Below, one piece after another: positions 28,744-38,624 of a stretch of 64,000 nt of DNA. The notes below the pieces were generated by a model that was not told the origin of the DNA, searched no databases, and was given only the letters and a program-made list of their open reading frames with translations. The stretch's first letter is position 1. The number at the start of each line of letters is the position of its first letter. The position numbers and the translations under genes were made by a program. The DNA lies in contig NZ_AP018439.1 in NCBI RefSeq assembly GCF_009937955.1, positions 868,001-932,000 on the forward strand. The letters are read 5' to 3'. This DNA is from Undibacterium sp. KW1. GTDB lineage: Bacteria; Pseudomonadota; Gammaproteobacteria; Burkholderiales; Burkholderiaceae_D.

Positions 28744-29972
28744 CAAAAGACGCTAAAAATCTGATCGTTGGTCTCGATATCGGCACCTCAAAAATTGTGG
28801 CGGTCGTGGCAGAAGTCATGCCTGACGGCAGGCATGAAGTCATCGGCCTGGGCCAGCATGAATCCAAGGGGCTGAAAAAAGGCGTCGTCGTTAATATCGA
28901 GGCGACCGTCGAATCCATACAGCGCGCTTTGGAAGAAGCCGAGTTGATGGCAGACTGCAAGATACGCAATGTATATACCGGTATTGCCGGCAGCCATATC
29001 CGCAGCTTTAATTCCAGCGGCATGGTGGCGATCAAGGATAAAGAAGTCACCGCAGCTGACGTTTCGCGTGTGATAGAAACTGCCAAGGCCGTCAATATTC
29101 CGACTGACCAGCAATTGCTGCATACCTTACCGCAAGAATTTATTGTCGATAGCCAGGACGATGTGCGCGAACCTATAGGCATGAGCGGCATACGTCTTGA
29201 AGTCAAAGTGCATATTGTTACCGGTGCCGTTTCTGCGGTGCAGAACATCGTCAAGTGTGTGCGCCGTTGCGGTCTTGAAGTATCTGACCTGATCCTGCAA
29301 CCTATGGCCTCGGCTGAAGCAGTGCTGACCAAGGATGAAAAAGAGCTGGGCGTAGTGCTCATCGATATCGGTGGCGGCACCACTGACGTTGCAGTATTCA
29401 GCGAAGGTGCGATACGACACACTGCAGTGATACCAATAGCCGGTGATCAGATCACCAATGATATCGCCATGGCCTTGCGCACGCCGACCTCGGAAGCAGA
29501 AGAAATCAAGGTGCGTTTTGGGGTCGCTAAACAGGTATTGGCTGATCCGTCCGACACACTGGAAGTGCCTGGTCTTGGTGACCGCGGCCCGCGCTCCTTG
29601 TCGCGCCAGGCTTTGGCGGCAGTGATAGAGCCGCGCGTTGAAGAATTGTTTGCGTTGGTGCACCAGGTGGTGCGTGAATCCGGCTATGAAGATGTGCTCT
29701 CATCCGGCATCGTTTTGACAGGCGGTTCTGCTGCCATGCCGGGCATGGTCGAGATGGCAGAAGACATCTTTTTGAAGCCGACCAGATTAGGCATGCCAGC
29801 GTATAGCGGGCAGTTGGCAGATGTCGTGCGCAGCCTGCGTTATGCCACAGTTTTGGGGTTGTTGTTGGAAGCGAAGAAGCAGTATTTGCGCGGTCATCTG
29901 GTCACTCGGCAAGAAGGTTCAGCCAAAGCGGTCTGGCAACGCATGAAAGAGTGGTTTTTAGGGAATTTTTAG
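28740..29972 (+). CDS. ftsA: Cell division protein FtsA
   Basis: A 410-residue actin-like ATPase that tethers FtsZ to the membrane. The phosphate-1 motif is IVGLDIGTSKIVAVVAE and the phosphate-2 motif is VLIDIGGGTTDVAVFSEG. The adenosine motif includes GIVLTGGSAAMPGM. The last residues WQRMKEWFLGNF form the amphipathic membrane-targeting helix. Family length is normal. Confidence 0.97.
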   Translation: MTKDAKNLIVGLDIGTSKIVAVVAEVMPDGRHEVIGLGQHESKGLKKGVVVNIEATVESIQRALEEAELMADCKIRNVYTGIAGSHIRSFNSSGMVAIKDKEVTAADVSRVIETAKAVNIPTDQQLLHTLPQEFIVDSQDDVREPIGMSGIRLEVKVHIVTGAVSAVQNIVKCVRRCGLEVSDLILQPMASAEAVLTKDEKELGVVLIDIGGGTTDVAVFSEGAIRHTAVIPIAGDQITNDIAMALRTPTSEAEEIKVRFGVAKQVLADPSDTLEVPGLGDRGPRSLSRQALAAVIEPRVEELFALVHQVVRESGYEDVLSSGIVLTGGSAAMPGMVEMAEDIFLKPTRLGMPAYSGQLADVVRSLRYATVLGLLLEAKKQYLRGHLVTRQEGSAKAVWQRMKEWFLGNF

Positions 29973-30006
29973 CTTGTATTTTGTATCTAATTTGGTGTAG
30001 TCATTT

Positions 30007-30012
30007 TATAAT
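30007..30012 (+). promoter_or_regulatory. -10 element upstream of ftsZ
   Basis: A perfect TATAAT lies in the ftsA-ftsZ gap, upstream of a long hairpin. No convincing -35 sits at the right distance. A dedicated ftsZ promoter here is plausible and would add to read-through from the cluster. Confidence 0.4.
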
Positions 30013-30023
30013 AGTTCGATATA

Positions 30024-30077
30024 CAGTTATTAGTCGCTAGTCGTCACATCCCGGTGATGCCTAGCGACTGATAACTG
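30024..30077 (+). other. Long hairpin in the ftsZ leader
   Basis: Strands 30024-30040 and 30061-30077 pair over 17 bp with a single T-G position. An inner TCAC/GTGA pairing lies around ATCCCG. It ends eight bases before the ftsZ ribosome site GGAGGA (30085-30090). No T tract follows, so it looks like an mRNA stability or translation element rather than a terminator. Confidence 0.6.
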
Positions 30078-30093
30078 CCTACCTGGAGGAGTC

Positions 30094-31296
30094 ATGATGG
30101 AGTTCGATATGGTTGATAACGCCACACAAGGCACCGTGATCAAGGTTGTCGGCGTAGGTGGCGCAGGCGGCAATGCGGTTCAGCACATGATCAACAAAGG
30201 CGTGTCCGGCGTTGAGTTCATTGCAGCAAACACAGATGCGCAAGCACTGTTGCAGTCTAAAGCAAACAATGTGATACAGATCGGCGAGACTGGTCTGGGC
30301 GCCGGCATGAAACCGGAAGTCGGCCGCAAGCTGGCAGAAGATTCCCGTGCCCGCATCGAAGACGCATTGCGCGGCGCGCACATGGTATTTATCGCCGCAG
30401 GTATGGGTGGCGGTACTGGTACTGGTGCTGCTCCCGTAGTTGCGCAAGTCGCCAAAGAATTGGGTGCACTGACCGTGGCCGTAGTATCGAAGCCATTTTC
30501 ATACGAAGGTCAGAAATGCATGGACATCGCCGACGAAGGTCTGGAAACCTTGTCCCAGCACGTCGATTCTCTGATCATCATTCTCAACGAAAAACTCGAA
30601 GAGATTTATGAAGACGACAGCATGATCGAATGGCTGCAACATGCAGATGATGTCTTGAACAATGCCGTCGCCGGTATTGCCGAGATCATCAATGTGCCTG
30701 GCCATATCAACGTCGATTTCAATGACGTGAAAACCATCATGGGCGAACAAGGCAAGGCCATGATGGGTACGGCAACAGCTTCTGGTGTTGATCGCGCACG
30801 CATCGCCGCTGAGCAGGCTGTGGCATCTCCACTGCTGGATGGCATTGATTTGTCCGGCGCCCGCGGTGTGTTGGTGAACGTTACAGCCAGCCGTGGTCTG
30901 AAAGGTAAAGAGATCAAGGAAGTCATGTCCACCGTGCGCGCCTTTGCTGCACCGGACGCATCGATTGCCCAGGGTATCGCTTACGACGACAACATGGGTG
31001 ACGATATCCGTGTGACGGTAGTTGCAACTGGCCTGGGCCGTGGCAAGAAAAATATTCAGCTGGTGCAAACACCTATGCTGCGTACCGGTACGCACAATGA
31101 AACCGTGATGGCCAGCCCGGTCATGACTTCTGCCACCATCAGCACTGGTGCTGCAACTGGTTCCGCAGGTTTTGATGGCTTGAGCAAACCTGCAGTATGG
31201 CGCCGTGAATCTGCGTCAGAAACAGTACGTGCCCTGGAAAAAAATGGCATGGAAACTTACGATATCCCAGCTTTCCTGCGCAAACAGGCTGACTGA
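30094..31296 (+). CDS. ftsZ: Cell division GTPase FtsZ
   Basis: A 400-residue tubulin homologue that forms the Z ring. It has VVGVGGAGGNAVQHMI at the N-terminus and the tubulin signature GGGTGTGAAP near residue 107. NVDFNDVKTIM is the T7 synergy loop, and the C-terminal DIPAFLRKQAD peptide binds FtsA and ZipA. Two ATG codons stand in tandem (30094, 30097) after GGAGGA, so the protein may start at the second, MEFDMVDN, as in relatives. It is the last gene of the cluster and is followed by a terminator. Confidence 0.98.
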   Translation: MMEFDMVDNATQGTVIKVVGVGGAGGNAVQHMINKGVSGVEFIAANTDAQALLQSKANNVIQIGETGLGAGMKPEVGRKLAEDSRARIEDALRGAHMVFIAAGMGGGTGTGAAPVVAQVAKELGALTVAVVSKPFSYEGQKCMDIADEGLETLSQHVDSLIIILNEKLEEIYEDDSMIEWLQHADDVLNNAVAGIAEIINVPGHINVDFNDVKTIMGEQGKAMMGTATASGVDRARIAAEQAVASPLLDGIDLSGARGVLVNVTASRGLKGKEIKEVMSTVRAFAAPDASIAQGIAYDDNMGDDIRVTVVATGLGRGKKNIQLVQTPMLRTGTHNETVMASPVMTSATISTGAATGSAGFDGLSKPAVWRRESASETVRALEKNGMETYDIPAFLRKQAD

Positions 31297-31316
31297 TTTA
31301 TCTGGTTTTTCTGCAG

Positions 31317-31350
31317 AACGCCAGCTTCGAGAGAGGCTGGCGTTTTTTTT
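31317..31350 (+). terminator. Terminator of the dcw cluster
   Basis: A perfect 9-bp stem (AACGCCAGC, 31317-31325; GCTGGCGTT, 31336-31344) is followed by a T tract, 21 bases after the ftsZ stop. Confidence 0.9.
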
Positions 31351-31365
31351 GTAGGACCGGAAAGC

Positions 31366-31610
31366 TCACCACAGAGGGAGGAAAGTCTGCTTGCAAGCAG
31401 ACTTCGTTCCGCAGGCGCGCGGCATGCCGCACGAATTCCCTGCTACACCACAGAGAAAGACAAGAGGAAAGCGTCATATTTTCAATTGCTTTCGATAGGT
31501 AGTGCATCGTGACTCTTTCACAAAACTAATCAGTTAATAGTTACTGGACTATGTAAAAGAGTTTTTGAATTCCCCTGTTTTTCCTCTGTGTCTTTGTGCC
31601 TTTGTGTTGA
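31366..31610. repeat. Candidate dispersed intergenic repeat with palindromes
   Basis: CACCACAGAG occurs twice (near 31367 and 31444), and its reverse-type sequence CCTCTGTGTCTTTGTG appears near 31576. Between them lie a perfect 20-bp palindrome centred on TTGCAA (31384-31403) and a 12-bp one, GCGGCATGCCGC (31419-31430). Sequences of this CACAGAG/CTCTGTG type are scattered between genes in many Burkholderiales. The rest of the gap to 31773 holds no gene I can support. Confidence 0.4.
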
Positions 31611-31773
31611 GAGGTCTTAAGCCTTACTCTTTTAACTTCTGCAAGAAAATTCTAGCTCAGGCATACTTGCGTCCTTCACTGTCGGTGTTGATATGGCTCA
31701 AACTTCCTGCTTTTGGTGGAGGCGGCATACAGCAAGGCATTGAATATCCGAATACTTATCTAGGGAGCATAAA

Positions 31774-32280
31774 ATGACAATCAAGATTGGCGATACTCTG
31801 CCTGAAGGCAGCCTGGCAGAATTTATTGAAGTGGAATCAGAAGGATGTTCACTCGGACCAAATACTTTCAAAGTCGCAGACCTGACCAAAGGTAAAACCA
31901 TTGCGATTTTTGGTCTGCCTGGCGCATACACGCCAACTTGCTCAGCCAAGCATGTGCCTGGCTATGTTGCACTGGCAGCAGATTTGAAAGCCAAGGGCGT
32001 TGATGAAATCTGGTGTATCTCCGTCAATGACGCATTCGTCATGGGCGCATGGGGCCGTGATCAAAAATCCACTGGCATCGTCCGCATGATGGCAGACGGC
32101 AATGCAGATTTCAGCAAAGCGCTGGGCCTGGATGCAGATTTCAGCAAATTTGGCATGGGCACACGTTCCCAGCGTTATTCTTTGCTGGCTGTTGACGGTG
32201 TCGTCAAACAACTGAATATCGAAGAAGGCGGCAAGTTTGAAGTGTCGAACGCAGAAACGCTGTTGGCACAATTGGGCTAA
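31774..32280 (+). CDS. Peroxiredoxin, Prx5/glutaredoxin-type
   Basis: A 168-residue cytoplasmic thiol peroxidase that reduces hydrogen peroxide and organic hydroperoxides. The motif PGAYTPTCS holds the peroxidatic Cys56, and CISVNDAFVMGAW with TRSQRYSLL are typical of the Prx5 subfamily. Another Cys lies in WCISVN. No glutaredoxin domain is fused. Ribosome site GGGAG precedes the ATG. It stands alone, with a terminator shared with the convergent acetyltransferase gene. Confidence 0.93.
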   Translation: MTIKIGDTLPEGSLAEFIEVESEGCSLGPNTFKVADLTKGKTIAIFGLPGAYTPTCSAKHVPGYVALAADLKAKGVDEIWCISVNDAFVMGAWGRDQKSTGIVRMMADGNADFSKALGLDADFSKFGMGTRSQRYSLLAVDGVVKQLNIEEGGKFEVSNAETLLAQLG

Positions 32281-32305
32281 TCAGGTTTTCTGATTCGCAT
32301 CAAGA

Positions 32306-32346
32306 AAGGCGCTCAGTGCTCACTGACTGCACTGAGCGCCTTTTTT
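32306..32346. terminator. Bidirectional terminator
   Basis: A 14-bp stem (32306-32319/32329-32342) has T-rich sequence downstream on the plus strand and TTTCTT on the minus strand. It serves the convergent peroxiredoxin and GNAT genes. Confidence 0.85.
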
Positions 32347-32364
32347 ATTGCATGCATGTCTGCT

Positions 32365-32856
32365 TTAGTCTAGTGACTTGCTCATGATGTGCGACTGCAT
32401 GCCATAACCCTGAGCAGCATAAAAATCCATGGCATTGCGGTTGAAGTCGAATACTTCCAGCCTGACCTCTACTGCCTCGTGCTCGCGTGCCCAGTTCGTT
32501 GCGCCATCCATCAATAATTTCCCTATCCCCCGTTTCTGATGATTATCAGATACTACGATCGTGCCTATGCGGCAAATACGGCGTCGGTACAAGAAGGGAA
32601 TCGTGGTGTTTTCATGCCAGCTCATGGTGATGAAACCCAGAACCTGTTCAGCGTCGCAGGCCAGCAAGGCGCAACCGGCAGGATTTTCAAACGTGCCATG
32701 CCAGAACTGGCGGTCAAGTTCGCGATTTGTTTTGTGTACGAAAACCTTGGGAGCAGCGGCGTTGTGCTGGGCATTGATCTGGTCGCTGAGCTCACACATG
32801 GCTTCGAGATCTGCGGCTGAGGCACGGCGAATTTGAATTGTTGTTTTTGTATTCAT
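32365..32856 (-). CDS. GNAT-family N-acetyltransferase
   Basis: A 163-residue acetyltransferase with the acetyl-CoA loop in IGTIVVSDNHQKRGIGKLLMDGATNWA (Q-K-R-G-I-G) and the C-terminal EVFDFNRNAMDFYAAQGY. The substrate cannot be told. Start set at ATG 32856 (MNTKTTIQIRRASA). A frame extension to 32895 exists but would reach into the lpxC promoter. It is divergent from lpxC. Confidence 0.82.
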   Translation of the reverse strand: MNTKTTIQIRRASAADLEAMCELSDQINAQHNAAAPKVFVHKTNRELDRQFWHGTFENPAGCALLACDAEQVLGFITMSWHENTTIPFLYRRRICRIGTIVVSDNHQKRGIGKLLMDGATNWAREHEAVEVRLEVFDFNRNAMDFYAAQGYGMQSHIMSKSLD

Positions 32857-32914
32857 TTTTAAGAAGAGTAGCGGGTAATTTCCGTGCGTCCGCATGGTAA
32901 ATTGCCCGAAACGC

Positions 32915-32920
32915 TATAAT
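32915..32920 (+). promoter_or_regulatory. -10 element of lpxC, implying a leaderless mRNA
   Basis: A perfect TATAAT ends six bases before the lpxC ATG, so transcription would begin at or next to the A of the start codon. No ribosome site lies upstream of the ATG and no good -35 hexamer is seen. Confidence 0.5.
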
Positions 32921-32926
32921 AGCGCG

Positions 32927-33862
32927 ATGTTAAAGCAAAGAACCATCAAACAAACAGTGAAAACCGTTGGTGTCGGTCTGCATTCTGGTACCAAGGTTGA
33001 ACTCGTCATGCGCCCGGCACCTGTGGATACCGGCATTATTTTTACGCGCACAGACTTGATCCCACCCGTGGTATTACCCGCCCAGGCGCTGGCCGTGGGC
33101 GATACCCGCATGGCATCGACCTTGTCGAATGAGCATGGCAAGGTATCAACGGTAGAGCATTTGTTGTCTGCCTGTGCAGGCCTGGGTCTGGACAATCTGT
33201 ACATCGATGTCAGTGCCGAAGAAATTCCTATCATGGATGGTTCTGCTTCATCTTTCGTCTATTTATTGCAGCAGGCGGGTATGCAGGAGCAGGATGCTGC
33301 GAAGAAATTTATCCGTGTATTAAAGCCGGTAGAAATTCGCGAAGGTACGGGCAAGTCCGAGAAATGGGCGAGGCTGGAGCCTTTCAATGGTTTCAAGCTG
33401 CATTTCTTTATAGAATTCAATCATCCTGCAGTCGATGGCACGGTACAAACCGCCGTGGTTGATTTTGCCAGCGCTACTTTTGTGCAGGATGTTGCCAGGG
33501 CGCGAACCTTTGGTTTCATGCAGGATGTGGAAATGCTCAGGGGCATAGGCCTGGCCCGTGGTGGCTCCATGGAAAACGCGATAGTCATGGACGAATACCG
33601 TATCCTGAATTCAGATGGTTTGCGCTTTGATGATGAATTTGTCCGCCATAAAATCCTTGATGCCATAGGTGATTTATACCTGATCGGCCATCCCTTCCTC
33701 GCCAGCTATACTGCCCACAAGTCTGGCCATGGCTTGAACAATCAGTTATTGCGCGCCTTGTTGGCCCAGCCGGATGCCTATGAAATTGTCAGCTTTGATG
33801 ATCTCGACATGGCACCTCCTACTTACGCCACGCAAGTGGACAGGGAGTGGGCACTCGCTTAA
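32927..33862 (+). CDS. lpxC: UDP-3-O-acyl-GlcNAc deacetylase LpxC
   Basis: A zinc amidase of 311 residues catalysing the committed step of lipid A synthesis. Zinc ligands match E. coli: His78 in STVEHLLSA, and His241 and Asp245 in HKILDAIGD. The catalytic His lies in HKSGHGLNN. Start chosen at ATG 32927 because the family begins [28 protein letters not shown] directly upstream suggests a leaderless transcript. The gene is followed by the convergent dciA. Confidence 0.97.
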   Translation: MLKQRTIKQTVKTVGVGLHSGTKVELVMRPAPVDTGIIFTRTDLIPPVVLPAQALAVGDTRMASTLSNEHGKVSTVEHLLSACAGLGLDNLYIDVSAEEIPIMDGSASSFVYLLQQAGMQEQDAAKKFIRVLKPVEIREGTGKSEKWARLEPFNGFKLHFFIEFNHPAVDGTVQTAVVDFASATFVQDVARARTFGFMQDVEMLRGIGLARGGSMENAIVMDEYRILNSDGLRFDDEFVRHKILDAIGDLYLIGHPFLASYTAHKSGHGLNNQLLRALLAQPDAYEIVSFDDLDMAPPTYATQVDREWALA

Positions 33863-33898
33863 AGCTACGGCGCTGAGCCCATGTGCAGCCAGCTGAAA

Positions 33899-34402
33899 TC
33901 AGCTTCCAGAGCGATGGCGCTGTATCAGGCGGCTCAGCGCTGCCCGCAAATCTGCATTTTGCGGTGTGTCTTCCAGAGCGTGTTCCAGTTGCCCGAGCGC
34001 CTGCAAGGCCTTGCCTGAAAATGCTATTTGCTTAACAGCAACAGGTTTCTCTACGACGCGCCTGACTTGTACTTTGATCCTGATTGCGTTAATCTGCCAT
34101 CCCCGTTCTTGCAAAAATGCTTGCAGTTTCGGGCATTGCTGTTTCAATTTGGTCGCCAGTGCGGCATTCGGCGCTGATAGCGTCAACTGTCCCTCCGTTA
34201 CTTGCATGACCTCACAAGAGGCAAATATCGGCGGCAGTATCAGTCCACAGTCTTTTTGCAGCTTCAGATTGCGCTGCACTGTGGGCAGTAGTTGTGAGAT
34301 TTTCTCGTTGCTGCGCAAAAAGTCAGCGGCTTCGCTGGCACCAGGCACTTTGCGACCGCGTTTAATGTTAATCGGATAGGTAGGGCGTGAGAATGTTGAC
34401 AT
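33899..34402 (-). CDS. DUF721 protein, DciA-like helicase loader
   Basis: A 167-residue protein of the DUF721/DciA family. The conserved core is at residues 50-105, with LILPPIFASCEVMQVTEGQLTLSAPNAALATKLKQQ. DciA proteins load the replicative helicase DnaB in bacteria that lack DnaC. The C-terminal part is variable and basic. Start set at ATG 34402; a TTG two codons upstream is less likely. It is convergent with lpxC and divergent from the peptidase gene, its usual neighbours near secA in Burkholderiales. Confidence 0.8.
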   Translation of the reverse strand: MSTFSRPTYPINIKRGRKVPGASEAADFLRSNEKISQLLPTVQRNLKLQKDCGLILPPIFASCEVMQVTEGQLTLSAPNAALATKLKQQCPKLQAFLQERGWQINAIRIKVQVRRVVEKPVAVKQIAFSGKALQALGQLEHALEDTPQNADLRAALSRLIQRHRSGS

Positions 34403-34484
34403 GCGCAATACCTTACCACAAACAGGGCAGGCCAGCTCTCACAAGGAGCACCAGGCCGCCTTTCGTTTTCAGAGGAGCATATTG

Positions 34485-35435
34485 ATGCAAATCATTTTGA
34501 TGCACTCCCGCTTTACCCAGGCAAAGTCAGTGACTTTGTCTTCCCGTCACGTCATCCTTGCTACTTTTGCATTCCTGTTGGTCATCACTTGTTGCGCTGC
34601 CCTGATGGCGGCCCTGACCCTGAAGCTGGCCAGCGCTGACTTGCCAGTCTTGCGCGACCTGGTTCCGGTCGCTGCCGCAAGTGATGCTGGCAATAAAGAC
34701 AAGTTCATGAAAGAAAACCTCGCTGCGATGGCGGCCAAGCTCGGTGAAATGCAGGCGCAACTGATACGTCTCGATGCACTCGGTGAGCGGGTGCAGGGCC
34801 TGGCCGGTGTCAAGCCGGAAGAATTCAACTTCAAGGAATTGCCGGGCCGTGGCGGCCCTGAGGTTACTACACAGCCCGCCAAGGAATTGAATATGGCAGA
34901 ATTCCAGGCAGCACTGGCTGCGATGTCGGTAGATATAGAACACCGCTCGGATTATATGAATGTAGTTGAAACCAAGCTCATGGGTTTCAAGGTGCAATCC
35001 AAGCTCCTGCCAACCATACAACCTGTTAATGTTGCTTACAATGCATCTGGTTTTGGCTGGCGGCTTGACCCCTTTTCTGGCCGCAGTGCCTTTCATGAGG
35101 GCATCGATTTCTCAGGACCTACCGGTACCCACATCGTTGCAGCAGCTGGTGGTGTCGTGGTTGCGGCAGAATATCATCCACAATTTGGCAATATGGTGGA
35201 AATTGATCATGGTGGCGAAATCATGACCCGTTATGCCCACTCTTCCAAAATCCACGTTAAGCTGGGTGATATCGTCAAACGTGGCCAGCATATTGCAGAC
35301 ATTGGTTCTACCGGCCGTTCCACAGGTGCACATTTGCACTTTGAAGTACATGTCAAAGGCGTACCACAAAATCCCCACAAATTCTTATCTGCCGGGGCTA
35401 ATCAGGCCAATCTTTCTGCATTGAATCAAAAATAA
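34485..35435 (+). CDS. M23 family metallopeptidase, membrane-anchored
   Basis: A 316-residue protein with an N-terminal membrane anchor (about residues 24-46), a coiled-coil-like stalk and a C-terminal LytM domain. The peptidase domain has GWRLDPFSGRSAFHEGIDF, with zinc His and Asp in HxxxD, and HLHFE near the end, so it should be an active endopeptidase on peptidoglycan. Start ATG 34485 has GAGGAG seven bases upstream; a longer frame from 34401 has no ribosome site. A homologue is usual just before secA in this order. Confidence 0.92.
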   Translation: MQIILMHSRFTQAKSVTLSSRHVILATFAFLLVITCCAALMAALTLKLASADLPVLRDLVPVAAASDAGNKDKFMKENLAAMAAKLGEMQAQLIRLDALGERVQGLAGVKPEEFNFKELPGRGGPEVTTQPAKELNMAEFQAALAAMSVDIEHRSDYMNVVETKLMGFKVQSKLLPTIQPVNVAYNASGFGWRLDPFSGRSAFHEGIDFSGPTGTHIVAAAGGVVVAAEYHPQFGNMVEIDHGGEIMTRYAHSSKIHVKLGDIVKRGQHIADIGSTGRSTGAHLHFEVHVKGVPQNPHKFLSAGANQANLSALNQK

Positions 35436-35501
35436 CTTGAGATTGCCGATTCAGCCTCCAACTGCCATTTCATGTCTGGGAATTGTTTGCCGGGTACGCG
35501 C

Positions 35502-35563
35502 CCAGTAATTGCCAAATAATCCATTTTACTGCCCAACAGGCAGGGAAATTGCGCAATTACTGG
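35502..35563 (+). other. Structured region upstream of secA
   Basis: CCAGTAATTGC (35502-35512) pairs with GCAATTACTGG (35553-35563). Inside, CTGCC-CAACA-GGCAG (35529-35543) makes a second hairpin. It lies 104 bases before secA. The function is unknown; a leader element for secA or a terminator of the peptidase gene are both possible. Confidence 0.45.
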
Positions 35564-35667
35564 TTAATTGAGTGTCACATGGTAAAATCACAGGTTATCC
35601 TAATGTTGTTGTCAAATTAAGCACTATTTCAACAATTTTTTTAAGAATTTAACTTTCCGTTCATAGC

Positions 35668-38427
35668 ATGTCATTCCTGACCAAGATATTCGGCAGCCGC
35701 AATCAGCGGCTTTTGAAGCAATACCAAAAGACGGTGCGTGAGATCAACGCATTGGAACCCAAGCTGGAAGCCTTGTCGGACGAGGCTTTGCAAGCCAAGA
35801 CTGCCGAGTTCAAAGCACGTGTTGCGAACGGAGAGTCACTCGATGCCATACTCGTCGAAGCTTTTGCTGTCTGCCGTGAGGCCAGCAAGCGCGTCCTGAA
35901 AATGCGTCATTTTGACGTGCAGATGATAGGCGGCATGGTTTTGCATTACGGCAAAATCGCTGAAATGGGCACGGGCGAGGGTAAAACCCTGATGGCGACC
36001 CTGCCAATCTACCTGAATGCCTTGTCTGGCAAGGGCGTGCACGTTGTTACCGTCAATGATTATCTGGCGCAGCGCGATGCCGAATGGATGGGGCGCCTGT
36101 ATGGCTGGCTGGGACTGACTACCGGTATCAACCTGTCGCAGCTTGATCATGATGCCAAGCAGGCAGCCTATGCTTCTGACATTACCTATGGCACGAATAA
36201 CGAATACGGCTTCGATTACCTGCGCGATAACATGGTCTATGAAGCCAAGGACCGTGTACAGCGCAGCCTGAATTTTGCCGTTGTCGATGAAGTTGATTCC
36301 ATCCTCATTGATGAGGCCCGTACGCCATTGATCATTTCCGGCCAGGCTGAAAATCATACGGAGCTGTACTACAAAATCAATGAAGTACCCAAGCTGCTGA
36401 CCCTGCAAATCGGTGAAGAAACACCTGATGGCAAGGGCAAGATAGAAGTGCCAGGTGACTACACCAAGGACGAGAAAGCTCATCAGGTCTTGCTGACTGA
36501 AGCCGGTCATGACAAGGTGGAACGCATACTCACGCAAATGGGTTTGCTGCCTGAAGGTGCATCTGTGTATGATGCCGCCAATATTACCCTGATCCATCAT
36601 TTGTACGCCGCCCTGCGTGCACATGCCCTGTATTTCAAGGACCAGCACTATGTCGTGCAGAACGATGAAATCGTCATCGTTGATGAATTCACCGGCCGTA
36701 TGATGACAGGCCGTCGCTGGTCTGATGGTTTGCACCAGGCGGTAGAAGCCAAAGAAGGTGTACGCATCCAGAACGAGAACCAGACGCTGGCATCGATCAC
36801 TTTCCAGAACTACTTCCGTATGTACACCAAACTGTCAGGTATGACAGGTACGGCTGATACAGAGGCTTATGAATTCCAGGAAATCTACGGTCTCGAAACC
36901 GTGGTTATTCCACCTAACCGTCCTTCGCAACGCAAGGACAGGCAAGACCAGGTCTATAAGTCTGCGCATGAAAAATACAATGCCATGCTCATCGACATCA
37001 AGGATTGTTATGAGCGTGGTCAGCCAGTACTGGTAGGTACGACTTCGATTGAAAATTCTGAACTCCTGTCCGGCATACTGGACAAGGCCGGTTTGCCACA
37101 CAATGTACTGAACGCCAAGCAGCATGCGCGTGAAGCGGAAATCATTGCCCAGGCCGGTCGTCCAAAAGCCATCACCATCGCTACCAATATGGCGGGTCGT
37201 GGTACGGATATCGTACTAGGTGGTAACGTCGCCAAACAGGTGCAAATGATAGAAGCGAATGCAGCTTTGTCTGATGCAGACAAAGAGATGCAATCGCAAA
37301 AGCTGCGTGACGAATGGCAGTCTCTGCATGAGACAGTGGTCAATGCTGGTGGCTTGCACATCGTTGGTACTGAACGCCATGAATCCCGTCGCGTGGATAA
37401 TCAATTGCGTGGCCGTTCTGGCCGACAGGGCGATCCGGGTTCTTCCCGTTTTTACTTGTCACTCGACGATACACTGTTGCGTATTTTTGCCGGTGACCGC
37501 GTCCGTGCCATCATGGACAGGCTCAAAATGCCTGAAGGTGAACCTATAGAAGCAGGTATCGTTTCCCGCTCCATAGAGTCGGCACAACGCAAAGTCGAAG
37601 CACGTAACTTTGATATCCGCAAGCAATTGCTGGAGTACGATGACGTCGCCAATGACCAGCGTAAAGTGATTTACCAGCAACGTAATGAATTGCTGGAAGC
37701 GCAGGACATGGCAGAGTTGATCTCCTCCCTGCGTCATGGCATGTTTGAAGACATCGTACGTGAATATGTACCGGCAGAATCAGTCGAAGAACAGTGGAAT
37801 ATCCCGGGTCTCGAAGCAGTCTTGCGTGATGAATGGGCGCTTGATTTGCCGCTGTCGCAAATGCTCAAGGATGATGCCAATATCACCGATGAAGATATTC
37901 TTGAACGTGTGCAAAAAGCGGCCAATGATGTTTATGAAGCCAAGATATCCATCGTCGGCAAAGAATCTTTTGCCGGTTTCGAGCGCAATGTCATGCTGCA
38001 AAGCATAGATACACACTGGCGTGAACATCTGGCTGCACTCGATCATTTGCGCCAGGGTATCCATCTGCGCGGTTACGCACAGAAAAATCCTAAACAGGAA
38101 TACAAGCGCGAAGCGTTTGAACTGTTTGGCCAGATGCTCGAAGCGATCAAGAACGAAGTGGTCAGGACTGTGGTCACTGTGCGTATACAATCCCGTGAAG
38201 AGATTGATGCTGCAGAAGAAAGACTGGCACAGTCGCAGATTGAAAACGTCCATTACCAGCACGCTGATTTTGATGCAGATGCAACGCCTGAAGAAATGCT
38301 GGCCCCGGTTGCTGATTTTGGTACTGACCAGCCAGAAATCAATTACGCCCTGAAAGTAGGCCGTAACGACCCTTGCCCTTGCGGCAGCGGTAAGAAGTTC
38401 AAGCAATGTCATGGCAAGCTTGCCTGA
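35668..38427 (+). CDS. secA: Preprotein translocase ATPase SecA
   Basis: A 919-residue motor that pushes unfolded precursor proteins through SecYEG. Walker A is [15 protein letters not shown]-type [20 protein letters not shown] follows, and the second motor domain contains [14 protein letters not shown]. The C-terminus has the zinc site [14 protein letters not shown] that binds SecB. All domains are present and length is normal. No strong ribosome site is seen. No secM-like gene precedes it, but a structured region does. A terminator follows. Confidence 0.98.
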   Translation: MSFLTKIFGSRNQRLLKQYQKTVREINALEPKLEALSDEALQAKTAEFKARVANGESLDAILVEAFAVCREASKRVLKMRHFDVQMIGGMVLHYGKIAEMGTGEGKTLMATLPIYLNALSGKGVHVVTVNDYLAQRDAEWMGRLYGWLGLTTGINLSQLDHDAKQAAYASDITYGTNNEYGFDYLRDNMVYEAKDRVQRSLNFAVVDEVDSILIDEARTPLIISGQAENHTELYYKINEVPKLLTLQIGEETPDGKGKIEVPGDYTKDEKAHQVLLTEAGHDKVERILTQMGLLPEGASVYDAANITLIHHLYAALRAHALYFKDQHYVVQNDEIVIVDEFTGRMMTGRRWSDGLHQAVEAKEGVRIQNENQTLASITFQNYFRMYTKLSGMTGTADTEAYEFQEIYGLETVVIPPNRPSQRKDRQDQVYKSAHEKYNAMLIDIKDCYERGQPVLVGTTSIENSELLSGILDKAGLPHNVLNAKQHAREAEIIAQAGRPKAITIATNMAGRGTDIVLGGNVAKQVQMIEANAALSDADKEMQSQKLRDEWQSLHETVVNAGGLHIVGTERHESRRVDNQLRGRSGRQGDPGSSRFYLSLDDTLLRIFAGDRVRAIMDRLKMPEGEPIEAGIVSRSIESAQRKVEARNFDIRKQLLEYDDVANDQRKVIYQQRNELLEAQDMAELISSLRHGMFEDIVREYVPAESVEEQWNIPGLEAVLRDEWALDLPLSQMLKDDANITDEDILERVQKAANDVYEAKISIVGKESFAGFERNVMLQSIDTHWREHLAALDHLRQGIHLRGYAQKNPKQEYKREAFELFGQMLEAIKNEVVRTVVTVRIQSREEIDAAEERLAQSQIENVHYQHADFDADATPEEMLAPVADFGTDQPEINYALKVGRNDPCPCGSGKKFKQCHGKLA

Positions 38428-38443
38428 TCATTGAGTAGTACAA

Positions 38444-38479
38444 AAACAAAAGGCGACCACTGGTCGCCTTTTGTTTTTT
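38444..38479 (+). terminator. Terminator after secA
   Basis: A perfect 15-bp stem (38444-38458/38462-38476) with a 3-base loop ends in a T tract. Confidence 0.9.
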
Positions 38480-38624
38480 CGTCGTCCAGTGTCAATTTAG
38501 CGAATCCTGATGCCCTCACTTGACGCAAGCAAATCCCGGAGTTAAAGTGAACGAGCGTGCTTATTTGAGCATTCATTCTATATTCTGGCATCTCAACTTG
38601 TGATGACCAGACCTGAGGGGGCTT

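Noticed and set aside
31565..31777. 70-codon plus-strand frame before the peroxiredoxin gene
   Set aside because: It runs through the repeat-like sequence, has no ribosome site and overlaps the peroxiredoxin start. It is not convincing as a gene.
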